A stretch of 64,000 nucleotides of DNA from Eubacteriales bacterium (GTDB lineage Bacteria; Bacillota; Clostridia; Oscillospirales; Butyricicoccaceae). The stretch's first letter is position 1. The number at the start of each line of letters is the position of its first letter. Shown piece by piece: positions 7,583 through 16,378 of this stretch. The position numbers and the translations under genes are program-made. The DNA lies in assembly GCA_030524205.1 (NCBI GenBank), contig JAUNGZ010000009.1, positions 1 to 64,000 of the forward strand. The letters run 5' to 3'. Under the pieces are notes generated by a model. It saw only the letters and a program-made list of their open reading frames with translations. It made no database searches and had not been told where the DNA came from.

Positions 7583-9928
7583 ATGGACAAGCAAAAAACA
7601 AAAAAATCGGCGCCGCAGCTCGTGGGACGCGCCGCAGCGCGGGTAGCGCAGCTCTGGAACGAGGAGCATCTGCACACGCTGCTGACCGGCGTGCAGCGGT
7701 TCGTGCTGTGCGCGCTGCTGTCGCGCGGCGCCGTGCTCGGCGGTTATGCCCCTTTCGGCTTGGCGATGGCCTCCGCGTTGATGGCGCGCGGGGCGGGGCT
7801 TTCCGCGATCGGCGGCGTGTTCTGCGGCGCGATGCTGCTCGGCGGCAGTCTGAAAAGCGGCGTGTACGCGGCCGCGGCGCTGCTTGTGCTGTGCGTGATG
7901 AGCGTGTGCGCGGGACTGAAAATCGTGCGGAAGAGCTGGTTCGCGCCCACAGTCGCGGCGCTGGCCGGCGCGGCCTGCACCTTTGTGTTTTTACCGATCG
8001 GCGCGTCGCTCACCCCGTCGGCCGTACTGACCTTCGCGGCGGTGCAGGGGCTGACGTTCGGCGCGTGCTGGGTGTACGGAGCGGCGCTCGCTCCCCCGCG
8101 GGAGGAGAATGACTGGCGGCGGCCCGCGACGCTGCTCGCGCTGACCGCGACCGTGCTGCTTTCGCTTTCCGATCTCAGCCTGCTCGGCTTGGTGTCGCCC
8201 GCGCGCGTCGCGGCGCTGCTGCTCGTGCTGGCGGCGGCCTATCTCGGCGGCTCGACGACGGGCGCGGCGGCCGGCGTGGCGTTCGGTGCGGCGATGGATC
8301 TCGCGGTCGGTCAGGGCGCGCTGTTTACCTGCGCTTTCGGCCTGTGCGCGCTGGTGGCCGGCCTGTTCCGCGAGCAGGGGCGCACGTGGTTCGCCATGTG
8401 CGCGCTGGCTTCCGGCCTGTGCGCGGCGATGCTGGGTTCGGAGCACGTGCTGTTCGTTCCGCTCATTTTGGAAATCGTCTGCGCGGTGGCGGTGTTCGCC
8501 GCGCTGCCTAATCTGGTGTGGCGCGCGCTGCGGCAGACGCTGCTGCCCGACACGCTGATGGGCGAGGCTGCGCACCGCGGCGTGCGGCAGACGGCGGGCA
8601 AATGCGCAAGCGAGGCCGCGCAGGCCTTTTATGAGCTTTATCTCGCCATGCTGAACGGCGTGAGCGAGGGCAAGGCGGCGGGCGACCAGAACGTCCGCGC
8701 GGTGTTCGACCGCGCGAGCGACCGCGTGTGCAAAAACTGTGTGCTGTGCTCGCAGTGCTGGCAGCGCGACTATGTGACCACGCTTTCCGCGCTCAACGAT
8801 GTGACGCGGCCCATGCTGGAGCGGGGCCGCGCCGAGCTTTCGGATTTTCCCTACCACTTTGCCTCGCGCTGCGTGCATCTGCCCGAATTGATGCGCGCGA
8901 TCAACAGCGCGCTGTTTGCGCTGCGCGAGCGCCAAAGCCTCAGACGGCAGCAGGCGGAAAACCAAAGCCTGCTCGCGCGGCAGTACGCGGGCATCACCGA
9001 CATCCTGCGCCAGCTCGGTGCGGAGGCGACGCGCGACGAAACCGCGCAGCCGCTGATGGAAAAGCAGGTGCGCCGCTACGCCGCCGCGTTCGGCTGGATC
9101 GACCGCGTGTGCGTCGTGCGCGACGCGCAGGGGCGGCTGGTGGTCGAGCTGTACGGGCAGGGGATCGACGACATCCTGAAGCAGGACGACGGCTTTTCGG
9201 CGGGCCTGTCCGCGCTGCTTGGCGTCGGCCTGACGCGCCCGAAAAAAACGGAGGACGAGCTGGGCGCGCGCCTAGTGCTGCGGGAGCGCGCGTCGTACCG
9301 CGCGGTCGTCGGCATCGGGCGGCAGCAGAAGGAAGGCTCGTCGGTATCGGGCGACAGCGGCTGCTATTTCCTGACCGACGGGGGCGTTGCCTGCCTGCTG
9401 CTGGCCGACGGCATGGGCTCGGGCGCGGCGGCCTCGCAGGACAGCCGCATGCTGGTCACGTCGATGGAACGCTTTCTGCGCGCGGGCATCACGCCGGCGG
9501 ACGCCTTGAAGGCCGTGTCGCCCGCGCTGCGCCTGCGCTCGGACGGCACGCGGTTCGTCACGCTGGACACGCTGACCGTAGACCTGTTCACCGGGCGGGC
9601 GGAGAGCCTGAAATGCGGCGCGGCGCCGTCCTATCTGCGCACGGGCGGGCAGTGGTCGGTGCTTTCCGGCAAAACGCTGCCCATCGGGCTGGCGGAGGAG
9701 GATGAGCCGGGACAGACCACGCCGCTGCGGCTCGGCCACGGTGACCTGTACATCATGCTGTCCGACGGCATTTCGGACGGAACCGACGACGGCTGGGTGC
9801 GTGAACTGCTGGTCGCCCACGCGGGCGATAGCCCCAAGGAGCTGGCGGCGCGGCTGGTGGTAGAGGCTAAGGGCCGCGGGCACGACGACGACCGGACCGC
9901 GCTCGTGATGCGGGTGGAAAAGCTTTAG
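7583..9928 (+). CDS. spoIIE: Stage II sporulation protein E, PP2C-type phosphatase
   Basis: Membrane phosphatase that dephosphorylates SpoIIAA to activate sigma-F in the forespore. The 781-residue protein has about ten hydrophobic segments (roughly residues 30-310), a regulatory middle region with the conserved cysteine cluster CKNCVLCSQCW near residue 382, and a C-terminal PP2C domain. That domain holds the metal-binding aspartates in LLADGMGSGAAASQDSR (near 605) and MLSDGISDG (near 725). I chose ATG 7583, preceded by AAGGGAGG; an in-frame GTG at 7394 would lie inside the repeat. TATACT at 7551 may be its -10 box but no clear -35 is visible. It is direct evidence that the host lineage sporulates. 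Confidence 0.95.
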   Translation: MDKQKTKKSAPQLVGRAAARVAQLWNEEHLHTLLTGVQRFVLCALLSRGAVLGGYAPFGLAMASALMARGAGLSAIGGVFCGAMLLGGSLKSGVYAAAALLVLCVMSVCAGLKIVRKSWFAPTVAALAGAACTFVFLPIGASLTPSAVLTFAAVQGLTFGACWVYGAALAPPREENDWRRPATLLALTATVLLSLSDLSLLGLVSPARVAALLLVLAAAYLGGSTTGAAAGVAFGAAMDLAVGQGALFTCAFGLCALVAGLFREQGRTWFAMCALASGLCAAMLGSEHVLFVPLILEIVCAVAVFAALPNLVWRALRQTLLPDTLMGEAAHRGVRQTAGKCASEAAQAFYELYLAMLNGVSEGKAAGDQNVRAVFDRASDRVCKNCVLCSQCWQRDYVTTLSALNDVTRPMLERGRAELSDFPYHFASRCVHLPELMRAINSALFALRERQSLRRQQAENQSLLARQYAGITDILRQLGAEATRDETAQPLMEKQVRRYAAAFGWIDRVCVVRDAQGRLVVELYGQGIDDILKQDDGFSAGLSALLGVGLTRPKKTEDELGARLVLRERASYRAVVGIGRQQKEGSSVSGDSGCYFLTDGGVACLLLADGMGSGAAASQDSRMLVTSMERFLRAGITPADALKAVSPALRLRSDGTRFVTLDTLTVDLFTGRAESLKCGAAPSYLRTGGQWSVLSGKTLPIGLAEEDEPGQTTPLRLGHGDLYIMLSDGISDGTDDGWVRELLVAHAGDSPKELAARLVVEAKGRGHDDDRTALVMRVEKL

Positions 9929-9999
9929 GCTGAACGAAAAATTTTTGTTTGAAACCGGCGGGGACTGGGTATGCTATCCGCAAAAGGGAGGGATTACCC

Positions 10000-10266
10000 A
10001 TGGTCAAGGGCGTCAGCCGCCGCGTGGTTGTCGTACAGCCGGACGAGCGCGGTTTGTTCGAGCAGGCGATTTTTCTGGTGCGGGATTACACGGTGCCGCG
10101 CAGCGAGGCGGTGCGGGAGGCCTGCCGCATCGCCAACGGCTATCTGTCCGCGCGCGCGGCGCGCTTCCGGCGGCGCTTTGCCGGCTGGCAGGTCGCCTGC
10201 GCGTTTGCGCTCGGCCTGCTGGCGGCCAGCGCGGTCTGGACGGCCGTGCTGCTGATTTGTAAATAG
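10000..10266 (+). CDS. Small membrane-anchored protein, unknown function
   Basis: An 88-residue protein beginning MVKGVSRRVVVVQPDERGLF, with a soluble N-terminal part including EQAIFLVRDYTV and EACRIANGYL, and one C-terminal membrane segment (about residues 64-86) ending in K. I do not recognise a functional name; the N-terminal pattern reminds me of short proteins of unknown role in other Clostridia. It has a good GGGAGG site nine bases before ATG and lies alone between spoIIE and a terminator. A weak promoter (TTGAAA near 9949) may serve it. Several overlapping frames are open here because of high GC; this one has the site and the membrane segment. Confidence 0.7.
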   Translation: MVKGVSRRVVVVQPDERGLFEQAIFLVRDYTVPRSEAVREACRIANGYLSARAARFRRRFAGWQVACAFALGLLAASAVWTAVLLICK

Positions 10267-10276
10267 ATTGAAAATT

Positions 10277-10309
10277 GCGGCTCCCGCCACTTGTTTCGGC
10301 GGGGGCCGC
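10277..10309 (+). terminator. GC-rich hairpin terminator
   Basis: Arms GCGGCTCCCGCC and GGCGGGGGCCGC with one G-T pair, eleven bases after the 88-residue gene. Its 3' arm lies inside the spacer of the next promoter. Confidence 0.55.
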
Positions 10310-10319
10310 TTGCTATAAT
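10291..10319 (+). promoter_or_regulatory. Sigma-A type promoter for the DedA gene
   Basis: TTGTTT, 17-base spacer, TATAAT at 10314-10319. The -35 box lies in the loop of the preceding hairpin, so terminator and promoter are nested. Confidence 0.6.
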
Positions 10320-10354
10320 CTATGTAATAAAAACGCGGAAACGGAGGCAGGCGC

Positions 10355-10861
10355 ATGACGGCCGATCAGTTTTTCTCACTGTTCCACCAATACGGGCTGA
10401 TTTTGATCTGCGCGGTGATTTTCTGCGAATATATGAACCTGCCGGGCTTTCCCGCGGGCGTCATCATGCCGTCGATCGGCGTGCTGATCGCACAGAGCGA
10501 GCTGTCGCTTTTGCTGACGATCGTCCTGAGCATCATCTTCGGCGTGCTGGGCAGTCTGGTCATTTACGGGCTGTGCTACGCGGGCGGCGAGCCGATCATG
10601 CACAAGCTGTTTGGAAAGAGTGAAAAATTCCAGTCGTTCGTTCAAAAATGCCACTACTATATCGATGCGCAGCACGGAAGGGGACTGGCCTTCTGCCGCA
10701 TCATCCCGGTGCTGCGCACGATCGTGTCCATTCCGGCGGGGTTGATCCGCATGCCGGTCAAGTGGTTTATCGGCTGGTCGGCGGCGGGCATCGCGGTGTG
10801 GAACACCGTGCTGATCTCCTTCGGGTATTTTTTCAGCGAAAAAATATTGACGCTGCTCTGA
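10355..10861 (+). CDS. DedA-family membrane protein
   Basis: A 168-residue polytopic membrane protein of the DedA/VTT group. It has an N-terminal hydrophobic pair with EYMNLPGFPAGVIMPSIGVL (residues 23-42), the glycine-rich FGVLGSLVIYGLCYAGG segment, and the family motif FCRIIPVLRTIVSIPAGLIRMP near residues 112-133. DedA proteins are linked to membrane homeostasis, and some members flip undecaprenyl phosphate. The protein is slightly shorter than typical (about 200). It is monocistronic, between its own promoter and a strong terminator. The specific substrate cannot be read from the sequence. Confidence 0.85.
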   Translation: MTADQFFSLFHQYGLILICAVIFCEYMNLPGFPAGVIMPSIGVLIAQSELSLLLTIVLSIIFGVLGSLVIYGLCYAGGEPIMHKLFGKSEKFQSFVQKCHYYIDAQHGRGLAFCRIIPVLRTIVSIPAGLIRMPVKWFIGWSAAGIAVWNTVLISFGYFFSEKILTLL

Positions 10862-10927
10862 CCTTAGTTCTCGATTGGAAGCACGCGCACCCATCCCCCC
10901 CATATCCGCACCGCAGCGTATATATAG

Positions 10928-10957
10928 AAAGGCCGCCGCAAACGGGGCGGCCTTTTT
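10928..10957 (+). terminator. Intrinsic terminator after the DedA gene
   Basis: Arms AAAGGCCGCC and GGCGGCCTTT followed by further T residues. Confidence 0.85.
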
Positions 10958-10977
10958 CAGCGCACTCGCCCTCAAAA

Positions 10978-11180
10978 CCCCTCGCGCCGCAGCGCGCATA
11001 TAATCGAAACGGACGGCAACGCCGTTCGTTTCATAAAAAGTCGCGACATGCGCGTGACTTTTTATACAAACAGAAGAGTCCGCTGAAAATCAAAATTTTC
11101 AGCGGACTCTTCTGCAATAGGCGTCTCCGGCCAAAGGCCGGAACGCCGTTCCTCGATCGCGAGCGTGGTCGCGATCGAAA
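10978..11180 (-). repeat. Modular hairpin element, copy 2
   Basis: Minus-strand reading. P1 has the stem TCGATCGCGACC near 11153-11180. The middle part holds a GGCCTTTGGCC hairpin and a long stem with arm CAGAAGAGTCCGCTGAAAAT near 11070-11114. The central hairpin is AAAAAGTC with loop GCGCATGTCGC near 11035-11066, then an ACGGCGTTGCCGT hairpin, then the end stem near 10981-10998. With the two terminators and the dusB promoter it accounts for the whole 418-bp gap. Confidence 0.78.
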
Positions 11181-11203
11181 AAGCCGCCTTTGCGGCTTTT
11201 TTT
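11178..11203 (+). terminator. Hairpin with T-run upstream of dusB
   Basis: Stem AAAAGCCGC with a four-base loop and seven T. It abuts the outer end of repeat copy 2 and would insulate dusB from read-through. Confidence 0.65.
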
Positions 11204-11215
11204 CCGTTTTGCAAT

Positions 11216-11244
11216 TTGCAATCGGTGGGGGCATATGGTACAAT
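11216..11244 (+). promoter_or_regulatory. Promoter of dusB, with a dyad at the start point
   Basis: TTGCAA, 17-base spacer, TACAAT. The predicted start lies in an inverted repeat, ACTGCGT (11247-11253) and ACGCAGT (11262-11268), which could be an operator or a 5' hairpin. Confidence 0.7.
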
Positions 11245-11279
11245 ATACTGCGTTAAATTATACGCAGTGGGGGAGAGCT

Positions 11280-12251
11280 ATGCAGATCGGAACCGTAACG
11301 CTTGCCGGGCGGCTCGCGCTCGCGCCGATGGCCGGCGTGACCGACCGCGCGTTCCGCCAGATATGCCGGGAGCACGGCGCGGCGCTGACCGTGACCGAGA
11401 TGGTTTCGACCAAGGCGCTCAGCTTTGGGGACAAGAAAACGCCCCGGCTGCTGTCCCTCGCGGAGAACGAGCATCCCGCCGCCGCGCAGATTTTCGGGCA
11501 CGAGCCCGAGGTCATGGCCGAGGGCGCGAGGATCGCGCGCGCTGTTTCCGGCTGCGAGCTGATCGACATCAATATGGGCTGTCCCGCGCCGAAGATCGTA
11601 AATAACGGGGACGGCTCGGCGCTGATGCGCGACCCCGCGCTGGCCGCGCGGGTGATCGAGGCGGTCGTGCGGGCGGTGGACGTGCCGGTCACGGTCAAAT
11701 TCCGCAAGGGCTGGGACGAAAAAAGCGTAAACTGCGTCTCCTTCGCCAAAATGGCGGAAGAAGCGGGCGCGTCCGCCGTTGCGGTGCACGGACGCACGCG
11801 CGCGCAGCAGTACAGCGGCACGGCGGACTGGGACGCGATCCGCGCGGTAAAAGAAGCCGTCGGTATCCCGGTTTTCGCCAACGGCGACGTGTTCGAGCCG
11901 GCGGACGCCGCGCGCATTTTGCGGCACACCGGCGCCGACCTGGTCATGATCGGACGCGGCGCGCTGGGCGACCCGTGGATTTTTGAACGCGCGGGCGCGC
12001 TGCTTGAAACCGGGGTCTGCCCGCCGCTGCCGTCCTTTGCCGAACGGATCGATACGGCGGTGCGGCAGATCGAGCTTGCCGCCGCGCACAAGGGCGAGCG
12101 CGTGGCCATGCTGGAAGCGCGAAAGCACATCAACTGGTATTTAAAGCGGCAAAGCGGCCTGAAAGCGTTCAAAATGCGCATCTGTGCGCTGGAAACGCTG
12201 GACGAGCTGCGTCCACTGGCCGAGGAGCTGAAAAGCGCCGCCGGCACATGA
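11280..12251 (+). CDS. dusB: tRNA-dihydrouridine synthase
   Basis: FMN enzyme reducing specific uridines in tRNA. The 323-residue TIM-barrel protein begins with LAGRLALAPMAGVTDRAFR and has TEMVSTKAL near residue 40. The catalytic cysteine is in DINMGCPAPKIVNNGDGSAL near residue 98, followed by KFRKGWDEKSVN near 141 and VHGRTRAQQYSG near 173. The C-terminal helical RNA-binding part ends at 12251. It starts at ATG 11280 after GGGGGAG. The following sigma-factor gene has a possible start overlapping its stop, so the three genes 11280-13836 probably form one transcript. Confidence 0.93.
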   Translation: MQIGTVTLAGRLALAPMAGVTDRAFRQICREHGAALTVTEMVSTKALSFGDKKTPRLLSLAENEHPAAAQIFGHEPEVMAEGARIARAVSGCELIDINMGCPAPKIVNNGDGSALMRDPALAARVIEAVVRAVDVPVTVKFRKGWDEKSVNCVSFAKMAEEAGASAVAVHGRTRAQQYSGTADWDAIRAVKEAVGIPVFANGDVFEPADAARILRHTGADLVMIGRGALGDPWIFERAGALLETGVCPPLPSFAERIDTAVRQIELAAAHKGERVAMLEARKHINWYLKRQSGLKAFKMRICALETLDELRPLAEELKSAAGT

Positions 12252-12283
12252 CCGCATCAACGAACTCGAAGGGGGCCTCCGCT

Positions 12284-12886
12284 GTGGATGAAAAGCATAT
12301 TCTGGCAAAGGCGCGCCGCGGCGAGTTGGCAGCTTTTGAAGAGCTGGTAACGCGGTATGAAAAACGCGTGTATGCGGTTGCGCTGCGGTCGAGCGGTTCG
12401 CCGGAGGACGCGGCGGATATTACGCAGGAGGTCTTCCTGCGCGCTTGGCGGTCGATTGAAGCCTTCCGCGGCGACAGCGGCTTTTCCACCTGGCTGTTCC
12501 GCATCACGATGAACCTGTGCGTCGATTTTGCGCGCCACCGCGCCGCTTCGCCGCAGACCCAGCCGCTTGTGGGCGAGGACGATATGGAAAAGCCCGTGCC
12601 CGACACCGCGCCCACGCCCGAGGAGCATCTGGAAAACAGCGAGCTTGGCCGCGAATTGGCCGCCGCGCTGGGCGAGGTGAGCGAGGAACACCGCCGCATC
12701 GTGCTGCTGCGCGACGTTTCGGGCCTCAGCTATACGGAAATCGCGGAAACGCTGGAAATCAGCGAGGGCACGGTCAAGTCGCGCCTGTCGCGCGCGCGCA
12801 TCGCGCTGCGCGCGGTGCTTGTGCGCCGAGGGAACCTTTTGCGCGCGCCCGCGTCTAAAGAACCGAAAGGAGGCGGGGACGCATGA
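12284..12886 (+). CDS. ECF-type RNA polymerase sigma factor
   Basis: A 200-residue sigma-70-family factor. Region 2 covers about residues 20-85 with RYEKRVYAVALRSSGSPEDA and ADITQEVFLRAW. Region 4 covers about 135-190 with LSYTEIAETLEISEGTVKSR as helix-turn-helix. I chose GTG 12284, eight bases after GAAGGGGG, giving VDEKHILAKARRGE; an ATG at 12248 overlapping dusB would add twelve residues unlike the family. It overlaps by four bases the gene for a zinc anti-sigma factor, the usual partner arrangement. The signal it answers is not evident. Confidence 0.9.
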   Translation: MDEKHILAKARRGELAAFEELVTRYEKRVYAVALRSSGSPEDAADITQEVFLRAWRSIEAFRGDSGFSTWLFRITMNLCVDFARHRAASPQTQPLVGEDDMEKPVPDTAPTPEEHLENSELGRELAAALGEVSEEHRRIVLLRDVSGLSYTEIAETLEISEGTVKSRLSRARIALRAVLVRRGNLLRAPASKEPKGGGDA

Positions 12887-13836
12887 GCGAACAGGAATAT
12901 TTCGAGCAGCTTTGCTCAAACAGCCTTGACGGCACGCTGACCGATACCGAACGTGAAAAACTGGAAGAGCATTTGGCCGGATGCCCCTCGTGCGCCGCGC
13001 TCAAACACGATTTGGAGCGGATGCAGGCGCTGTTCTCGGCGGAGGCCGAGCCGCCCGCCGGCCTGCATGCGGATATTATGCGCCGGGTGCAGCAGGAGGC
13101 CAAGCTGCGCGTCGTCCGGCCGGAAAAACCGGCGCGCCGTCTGCCGGTGTTCACCATGGTGGCGACGGCGGCGGTCGTCGTGCTCGTCGTTTTAGGCGGC
13201 GGGCTGGGACAGCTGTTCAACGTCATCGGCGCGGGCAAGAGTATGTCCGCCGCAGGAGGCGGTTCGACCGCCGCGGAGGACGCCGCCGCTGCGAACGGCA
13301 GCATGGCCCAGACGGTAAACGACGCGGCCGCGCAGGCCGGCCTCGTGGAGCAGGAATCCGGGGACGCGCAGCACGGCGGGGGCGCGGACGGCGGAGCTAC
13401 GCCCGAAACGGCGGTAAACGACGCCGGGCAGCCGGACGCGCCACAGAGCGCGGTCGCGAATAAAAACGAAGTACAGACGGGCGGCGCGTCCGTCCGCACA
13501 GCTTCCGGCGGCGAGGACGTGCAGGACGCCGCTTCGCCGTACGTGATGGCGGCCGAAAGCGGGATTTCCATCGACCTGCCGGAAGGGATCCGCAATGCGA
13601 GCGTTGCGCACTGCTATCTCGCGGAGGGGACGGGCGAAATGCCCGATATCGCGGGCGAGCTGCTGCAAACGGAAGGCGCGGTTTCGTATTATCTGCTGCA
13701 AAACAGCATGAGCTCGATCGAGAACACGTTTGCGACCGTGGAAGAAGCGGGCTACACCGTCGAGGCCTACGAGGACGTGGGCCTGACGATCGACGCAAAG
13801 GCCGAAAGCTGGCTGCTGATCGTCGTTTCCGAATGA
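12883..13836 (+). CDS. Membrane-anchored zinc-finger anti-sigma factor
   Basis: The 317-residue protein starts with a zf-HC2 anti-sigma domain (LDGTLTDTEREKLEEHLAGC, with HxxxCxxC as HLAGCPSC near residues 29-36). A membrane segment follows near 85-107 (VFTMVATAAVVVLVVLGGG). The rest is a long extracellular part: an Ala/Gly-rich, low-complexity stretch (about 115-210) and a C-terminal domain of about 100 residues that I do not recognise. It presumably holds the preceding sigma factor at the membrane until an envelope signal releases it. It ends 58 bases before a strong terminator. Confidence 0.86.
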   Translation: MSEQEYFEQLCSNSLDGTLTDTEREKLEEHLAGCPSCAALKHDLERMQALFSAEAEPPAGLHADIMRRVQQEAKLRVVRPEKPARRLPVFTMVATAAVVVLVVLGGGLGQLFNVIGAGKSMSAAGGGSTAAEDAAAANGSMAQTVNDAAAQAGLVEQESGDAQHGGGADGGATPETAVNDAGQPDAPQSAVANKNEVQTGGASVRTASGGEDVQDAASPYVMAAESGISIDLPEGIRNASVAHCYLAEGTGEMPDIAGELLQTEGAVSYYLLQNSMSSIENTFATVEEAGYTVEAYEDVGLTIDAKAESWLLIVVSE

Positions 13837-13894
13837 GCCGGTCGTTCGGCCGGTTTGACCGGCTCGGGCCTTCGCGGCGCGGAGAAGCTTGCAA

Positions 13895-13924
13895 AAAAAC
13901 AGGCGCGATGACGCGCCTGTTTTT
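13895..13924 (+). terminator. Intrinsic terminator
   Basis: Perfect 13-bp stem with arm AAAAACAGGCGCG and a four-base loop. It closes the dusB-sigma-anti-sigma unit. Confidence 0.9.
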
Positions 13925-13983
13925 GCGCGCGCAGGGATTTTGACGGATATCACAAAAAAATTGGAGAAATTTCTACGAAACGC

Positions 13984-14012
13984 TTGACTTTGGGCGGGCG
14001 TTGTAGTAACCT
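13984..14012 (+). promoter_or_regulatory. Candidate promoter of the ribosomal superoperon
   Basis: TTGACT, 17-base spacer, TAACCT; the -10 match is weak and CTATAT a few bases on is an alternative. It is the only clear candidate between the terminator at 13924 and rpsJ. Confidence 0.5.
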
Positions 14013-14020
14013 ATATAGGC

Positions 14021-14376
14021 ACCTGCGAAAAGCGGGGAAAACGCGATGATGCCGGAGATTGCTGCCGCAGGCAGGTAACTTCGGCGGAGTAGGTCCGACA
14101 ATCGGGCGGTTGAGATAACTGCTATCAGCGGAGAAGGTTCGTCCTTCGATGCAAAAACGCAATGTTCGCGCGTAAATTCGGGACTCGCGGTGCGCGCACC
14201 GCAAAGCCGATGGCTCGAACCACTTCGTTTCTTTTGTGACCGGATCAGAACACGTAACGTGTGCCCGGTTATTTTCATGCCCGAACGTGATACACACGGC
14301 GGGGTTGCAGTTTCTCTCCGTAGCGAGTGGGCACATTATTTTAATGTATGGCACCCATACGAGGAGGAAAAACATC
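14021..14376 (+). promoter_or_regulatory. Long untranslated leader of rpsJ
   Basis: About 355 bases between the predicted start and rpsJ with no credible gene. It contains several hairpin-forming stretches (for example CGGTGCGCGCACCG at about 14188, and the region 14326-14360 before the ribosome binding site). By analogy with S10-operon leaders it may bind a ribosomal protein for feedback, but I cannot match it to a known leader. Confidence 0.45.
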
Positions 14377-14688
14377 ATGGCAAACGCACAGAAAATCCGC
14401 ATCCGCCTGAAGGCGTACGACCACGAATTGATCGACCAGTCGGCTGAGAAGATCATCGAAACCGCCAAGCGCAACGGCGCGAAGGTTTCCGGCCCGATCC
14501 CGCTGCCGACCGAGAAGCAGATCGTCACCATCCTGCGCGCGGTACACAAGTATAAGGATTCCCGCGAGCAGTTCGAGCGCCGCACCCACAAGCGCCTGAT
14601 CGACATCATCAACCCGAATCAGGCCACCATCGAGGCGCTGACCACCCTCGACCTGCCGGCGGGCGTGGAGTTTGAAGTAAAGCTGTAA
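14377..14688 (+). CDS. rpsJ: 30S ribosomal protein S10
   Basis: Protein of the 30S head that also pairs with NusB in antitermination. The 103-residue sequence carries the S10 signature near residue 30-45 ([21 protein letters not shown] with the family's GPIPLPT) and ends [13 protein letters not shown] 14377 is nine bases after GGAGG; earlier in-frame starts would be in the leader. First gene of the superoperon. It is followed not by rplC at the usual short spacing but by a 349-base gap holding a repeat element. Confidence 0.97.
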   Translation: MANAQKIRIRLKAYDHELIDQSAEKIIETAKRNGAKVSGPIPLPTEKQIVTILRAVHKYKDSREQFERRTHKRLIDIINPNQATIEALTTLDLPAGVEFEVKL

Positions 14689-14698
14689 TCGCTTCGCT

Positions 14699-14883
14699 CA
14701 TCTAGGAGGCTTCAAAAGCCCCCTAGATACGGAAATTGGTTCCGTAGAAACCAATTTCCGATACCCCAATGACGCCGCCGCGGGCGGCTGGGTCGGGGTG
14801 TAAAAAGTCCGGCGGAGCTGGACTTTTTACGGAAACCGCGTGGCGGTTTCCAATTTATATGCGCGCCCTTGGGGCGCGAAGGG
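14699..14883 (+). repeat. Modular hairpin element, copy 3
   Basis: Plus-strand copy of the variant with a leading extra hairpin P0 (CTAGGAGGC with GCCCCCTAG). P1 is a perfect 11-bp stem, CGGAAATTGGT at 14730-14740 with 14750-14760. A CCCC (14764-14767) to GGGG (14815-14818) closure encloses a GCCGCC hairpin. Next come the central hairpin AAAAAGTCC...GGACTTTTT (14802-14828), GGAAACCGC with GCGGTTTCC, and the end stem GCGCGCCCTTGGGGCGCG. The rest of the gap (14884-15037) has a small GTGCTGAAAAGCAC hairpin and the rplC ribosome binding site. Confidence 0.75.
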
Positions 14884-15037
14884 CTGAAGGGCCCGGGTGC
14901 TGAAAAGCACTTTCTTATTGTAAACAGGCTTCCGGATTAACCCGCCGGTCGCTTGAAGCCCTGCCGCTTTTCGTGCGGCGAGGTCATGTTGCCGGCCAAA
15001 CGCCGTCAACCAATAACCTTTAAGGAGGAAAAACAGT

Positions 15038-15736
15038 ATGTTGCAGAAAGCAATCATCGGCAAGAAGGTCGGCATGACCCAGATCTTCAACGCCGACGGC
15101 AAGGTGATCCCCTGCACCGTTATCGAGGCGGGACCCTGCGTCGTCACCCAGCTCAAGACCGAGGAAAAGGACGGCTACAACGCGGTTCAGCTTGGTTTCG
15201 AGGACGTCAAGGAGCGCAAGCTCAACAAGCCCCAGAAGGGCCACCTGAAGAAGGCCGGCGACGCGCTGAAGAAGTACCTCAAGGAGTTCCGTTTTGAGGA
15301 CTGCGGCGGCTTCCAGCCGGGCGACGTTATCACCGCCGATATGTTCGCCGAGGGCGACTTCGTCGACGTGACCGGCGTTTCCAAGGGCAAGGGCTACGCG
15401 GGCGTTATCAAGCGCTTCAACGCCGGCCGCTCCCCGATGAGCCACGGCGCCGGCCCGATGCACCGTCATCAGGGCTCGATGGGCGCCTGCTCCGATCCTT
15501 CCAAGATCATGAAGGGCAAAATGATGCCGGGCCACATGGGCGCCGAGCAGGTCACCGTTCAGAATCTGGACGTTGTCAAGGTCGACGCTTCGCTCAACCT
15601 GATCGCCGTTTGCGGCGCGGTTCCGGGCCCCAAGGGCGGCATCGTGGTTCTGAAGAACACTGTGAAGAATAACAAGCTTGTCAAGGGCGAGGCTGGCACC
15701 AGCAAGAACCCGCAGAAGGCTTCCGCGAGAAAGTAA
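15038..15736 (+). CDS. rplC: 50S ribosomal protein L3
   Basis: Early-assembly protein near the peptidyl transferase centre. The 232-residue protein begins [16 protein letters not shown] and contains the tip-loop region [20 protein letters not shown] and [20 protein letters not shown] (near residues 145-185). It is about 20 residues longer than most L3, from a lysine-rich C-terminal tail ending [18 protein letters not shown] lies nine bases before ATG. rplD follows after 18 bases. Confidence 0.97.
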   Translation: MLQKAIIGKKVGMTQIFNADGKVIPCTVIEAGPCVVTQLKTEEKDGYNAVQLGFEDVKERKLNKPQKGHLKKAGDALKKYLKEFRFEDCGGFQPGDVITADMFAEGDFVDVTGVSKGKGYAGVIKRFNAGRSPMSHGAGPMHRHQGSMGACSDPSKIMKGKMMPGHMGAEQVTVQNLDVVKVDASLNLIAVCGAVPGPKGGIVVLKNTVKNNKLVKGEAGTSKNPQKASARK

Positions 15737-15754
15737 AGGAAGGAGGAGTACCAA

Positions 15755-16378
15755 ATGCCTACAGTAGCAGTTTTTGATATGACCGGCAAAAAGACCGGTG
15801 AGATGGAGCTGAGCGAGGCCGTGTTCGGCATCGAGCCCAACATGAGCGTCGTACACGCAGCGGTTAAGAATTATCTGGCCAACCACCGTCAGGGCACCCA
15901 GTCCACGCTGACCCGCGCCGAGGTTCGCGGCGGCGGCATCAAGCCGTGGCGCCAGAAGGGCACCGGCCGCGCCCGTCAGGGCTCGATCCGCGCCCCGCAG
16001 TGGACCCACGGCGGCATCGCGCTGGGCCCCAAGCCCCGCTCCTATAATTACACGCTGACCAAGAAGACCAAGCGTCTGGCTATGCTCTCCGCCCTGTCCG
16101 CCAAGGCGGCTGCCGGCGAGATCATCGTGATCGACGGTCTGGACATGGGCGAGATCAAGACCAAGAATCTGGTCGGTTTCCTGAAGAGCATCGAGGCCGA
16201 AGGCAAGAGCCTGCTCGTCACCCCCGAGGTCCGCACGAACGTCGTAAAGAGCGCCGCCAACATCCCCGGCGTGCGCACGATGATCGCGTCCACCCTCAAT
16301 GTATACGAAATCTTGAACGCCGGCAAGTTCATCATCGACAAGGCGGCCGTTGAGAAGCTCCAGGAGGTGTACGCATAA
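15755..16378 (+). CDS. rplD: 50S ribosomal protein L4
   Basis: Binds 23S rRNA and lines the exit tunnel; in some bacteria it also represses its own operon. The 207-residue protein has the extended-loop signature [20 protein letters not shown] near residues 52-71, then [20 protein letters not shown]. Its stop shares one base with the rplW start (TAATG), a tight coupling that contrasts with the repeat-filled gaps nearby. Confidence 0.97.
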   Translation: MPTVAVFDMTGKKTGEMELSEAVFGIEPNMSVVHAAVKNYLANHRQGTQSTLTRAEVRGGGIKPWRQKGTGRARQGSIRAPQWTHGGIALGPKPRSYNYTLTKKTKRLAMLSALSAKAAAGEIIVIDGLDMGEIKTKNLVGFLKSIEAEGKSLLVTPEVRTNVVKSAANIPGVRTMIASTLNVYEILNAGKFIIDKAAVEKLQEVYA

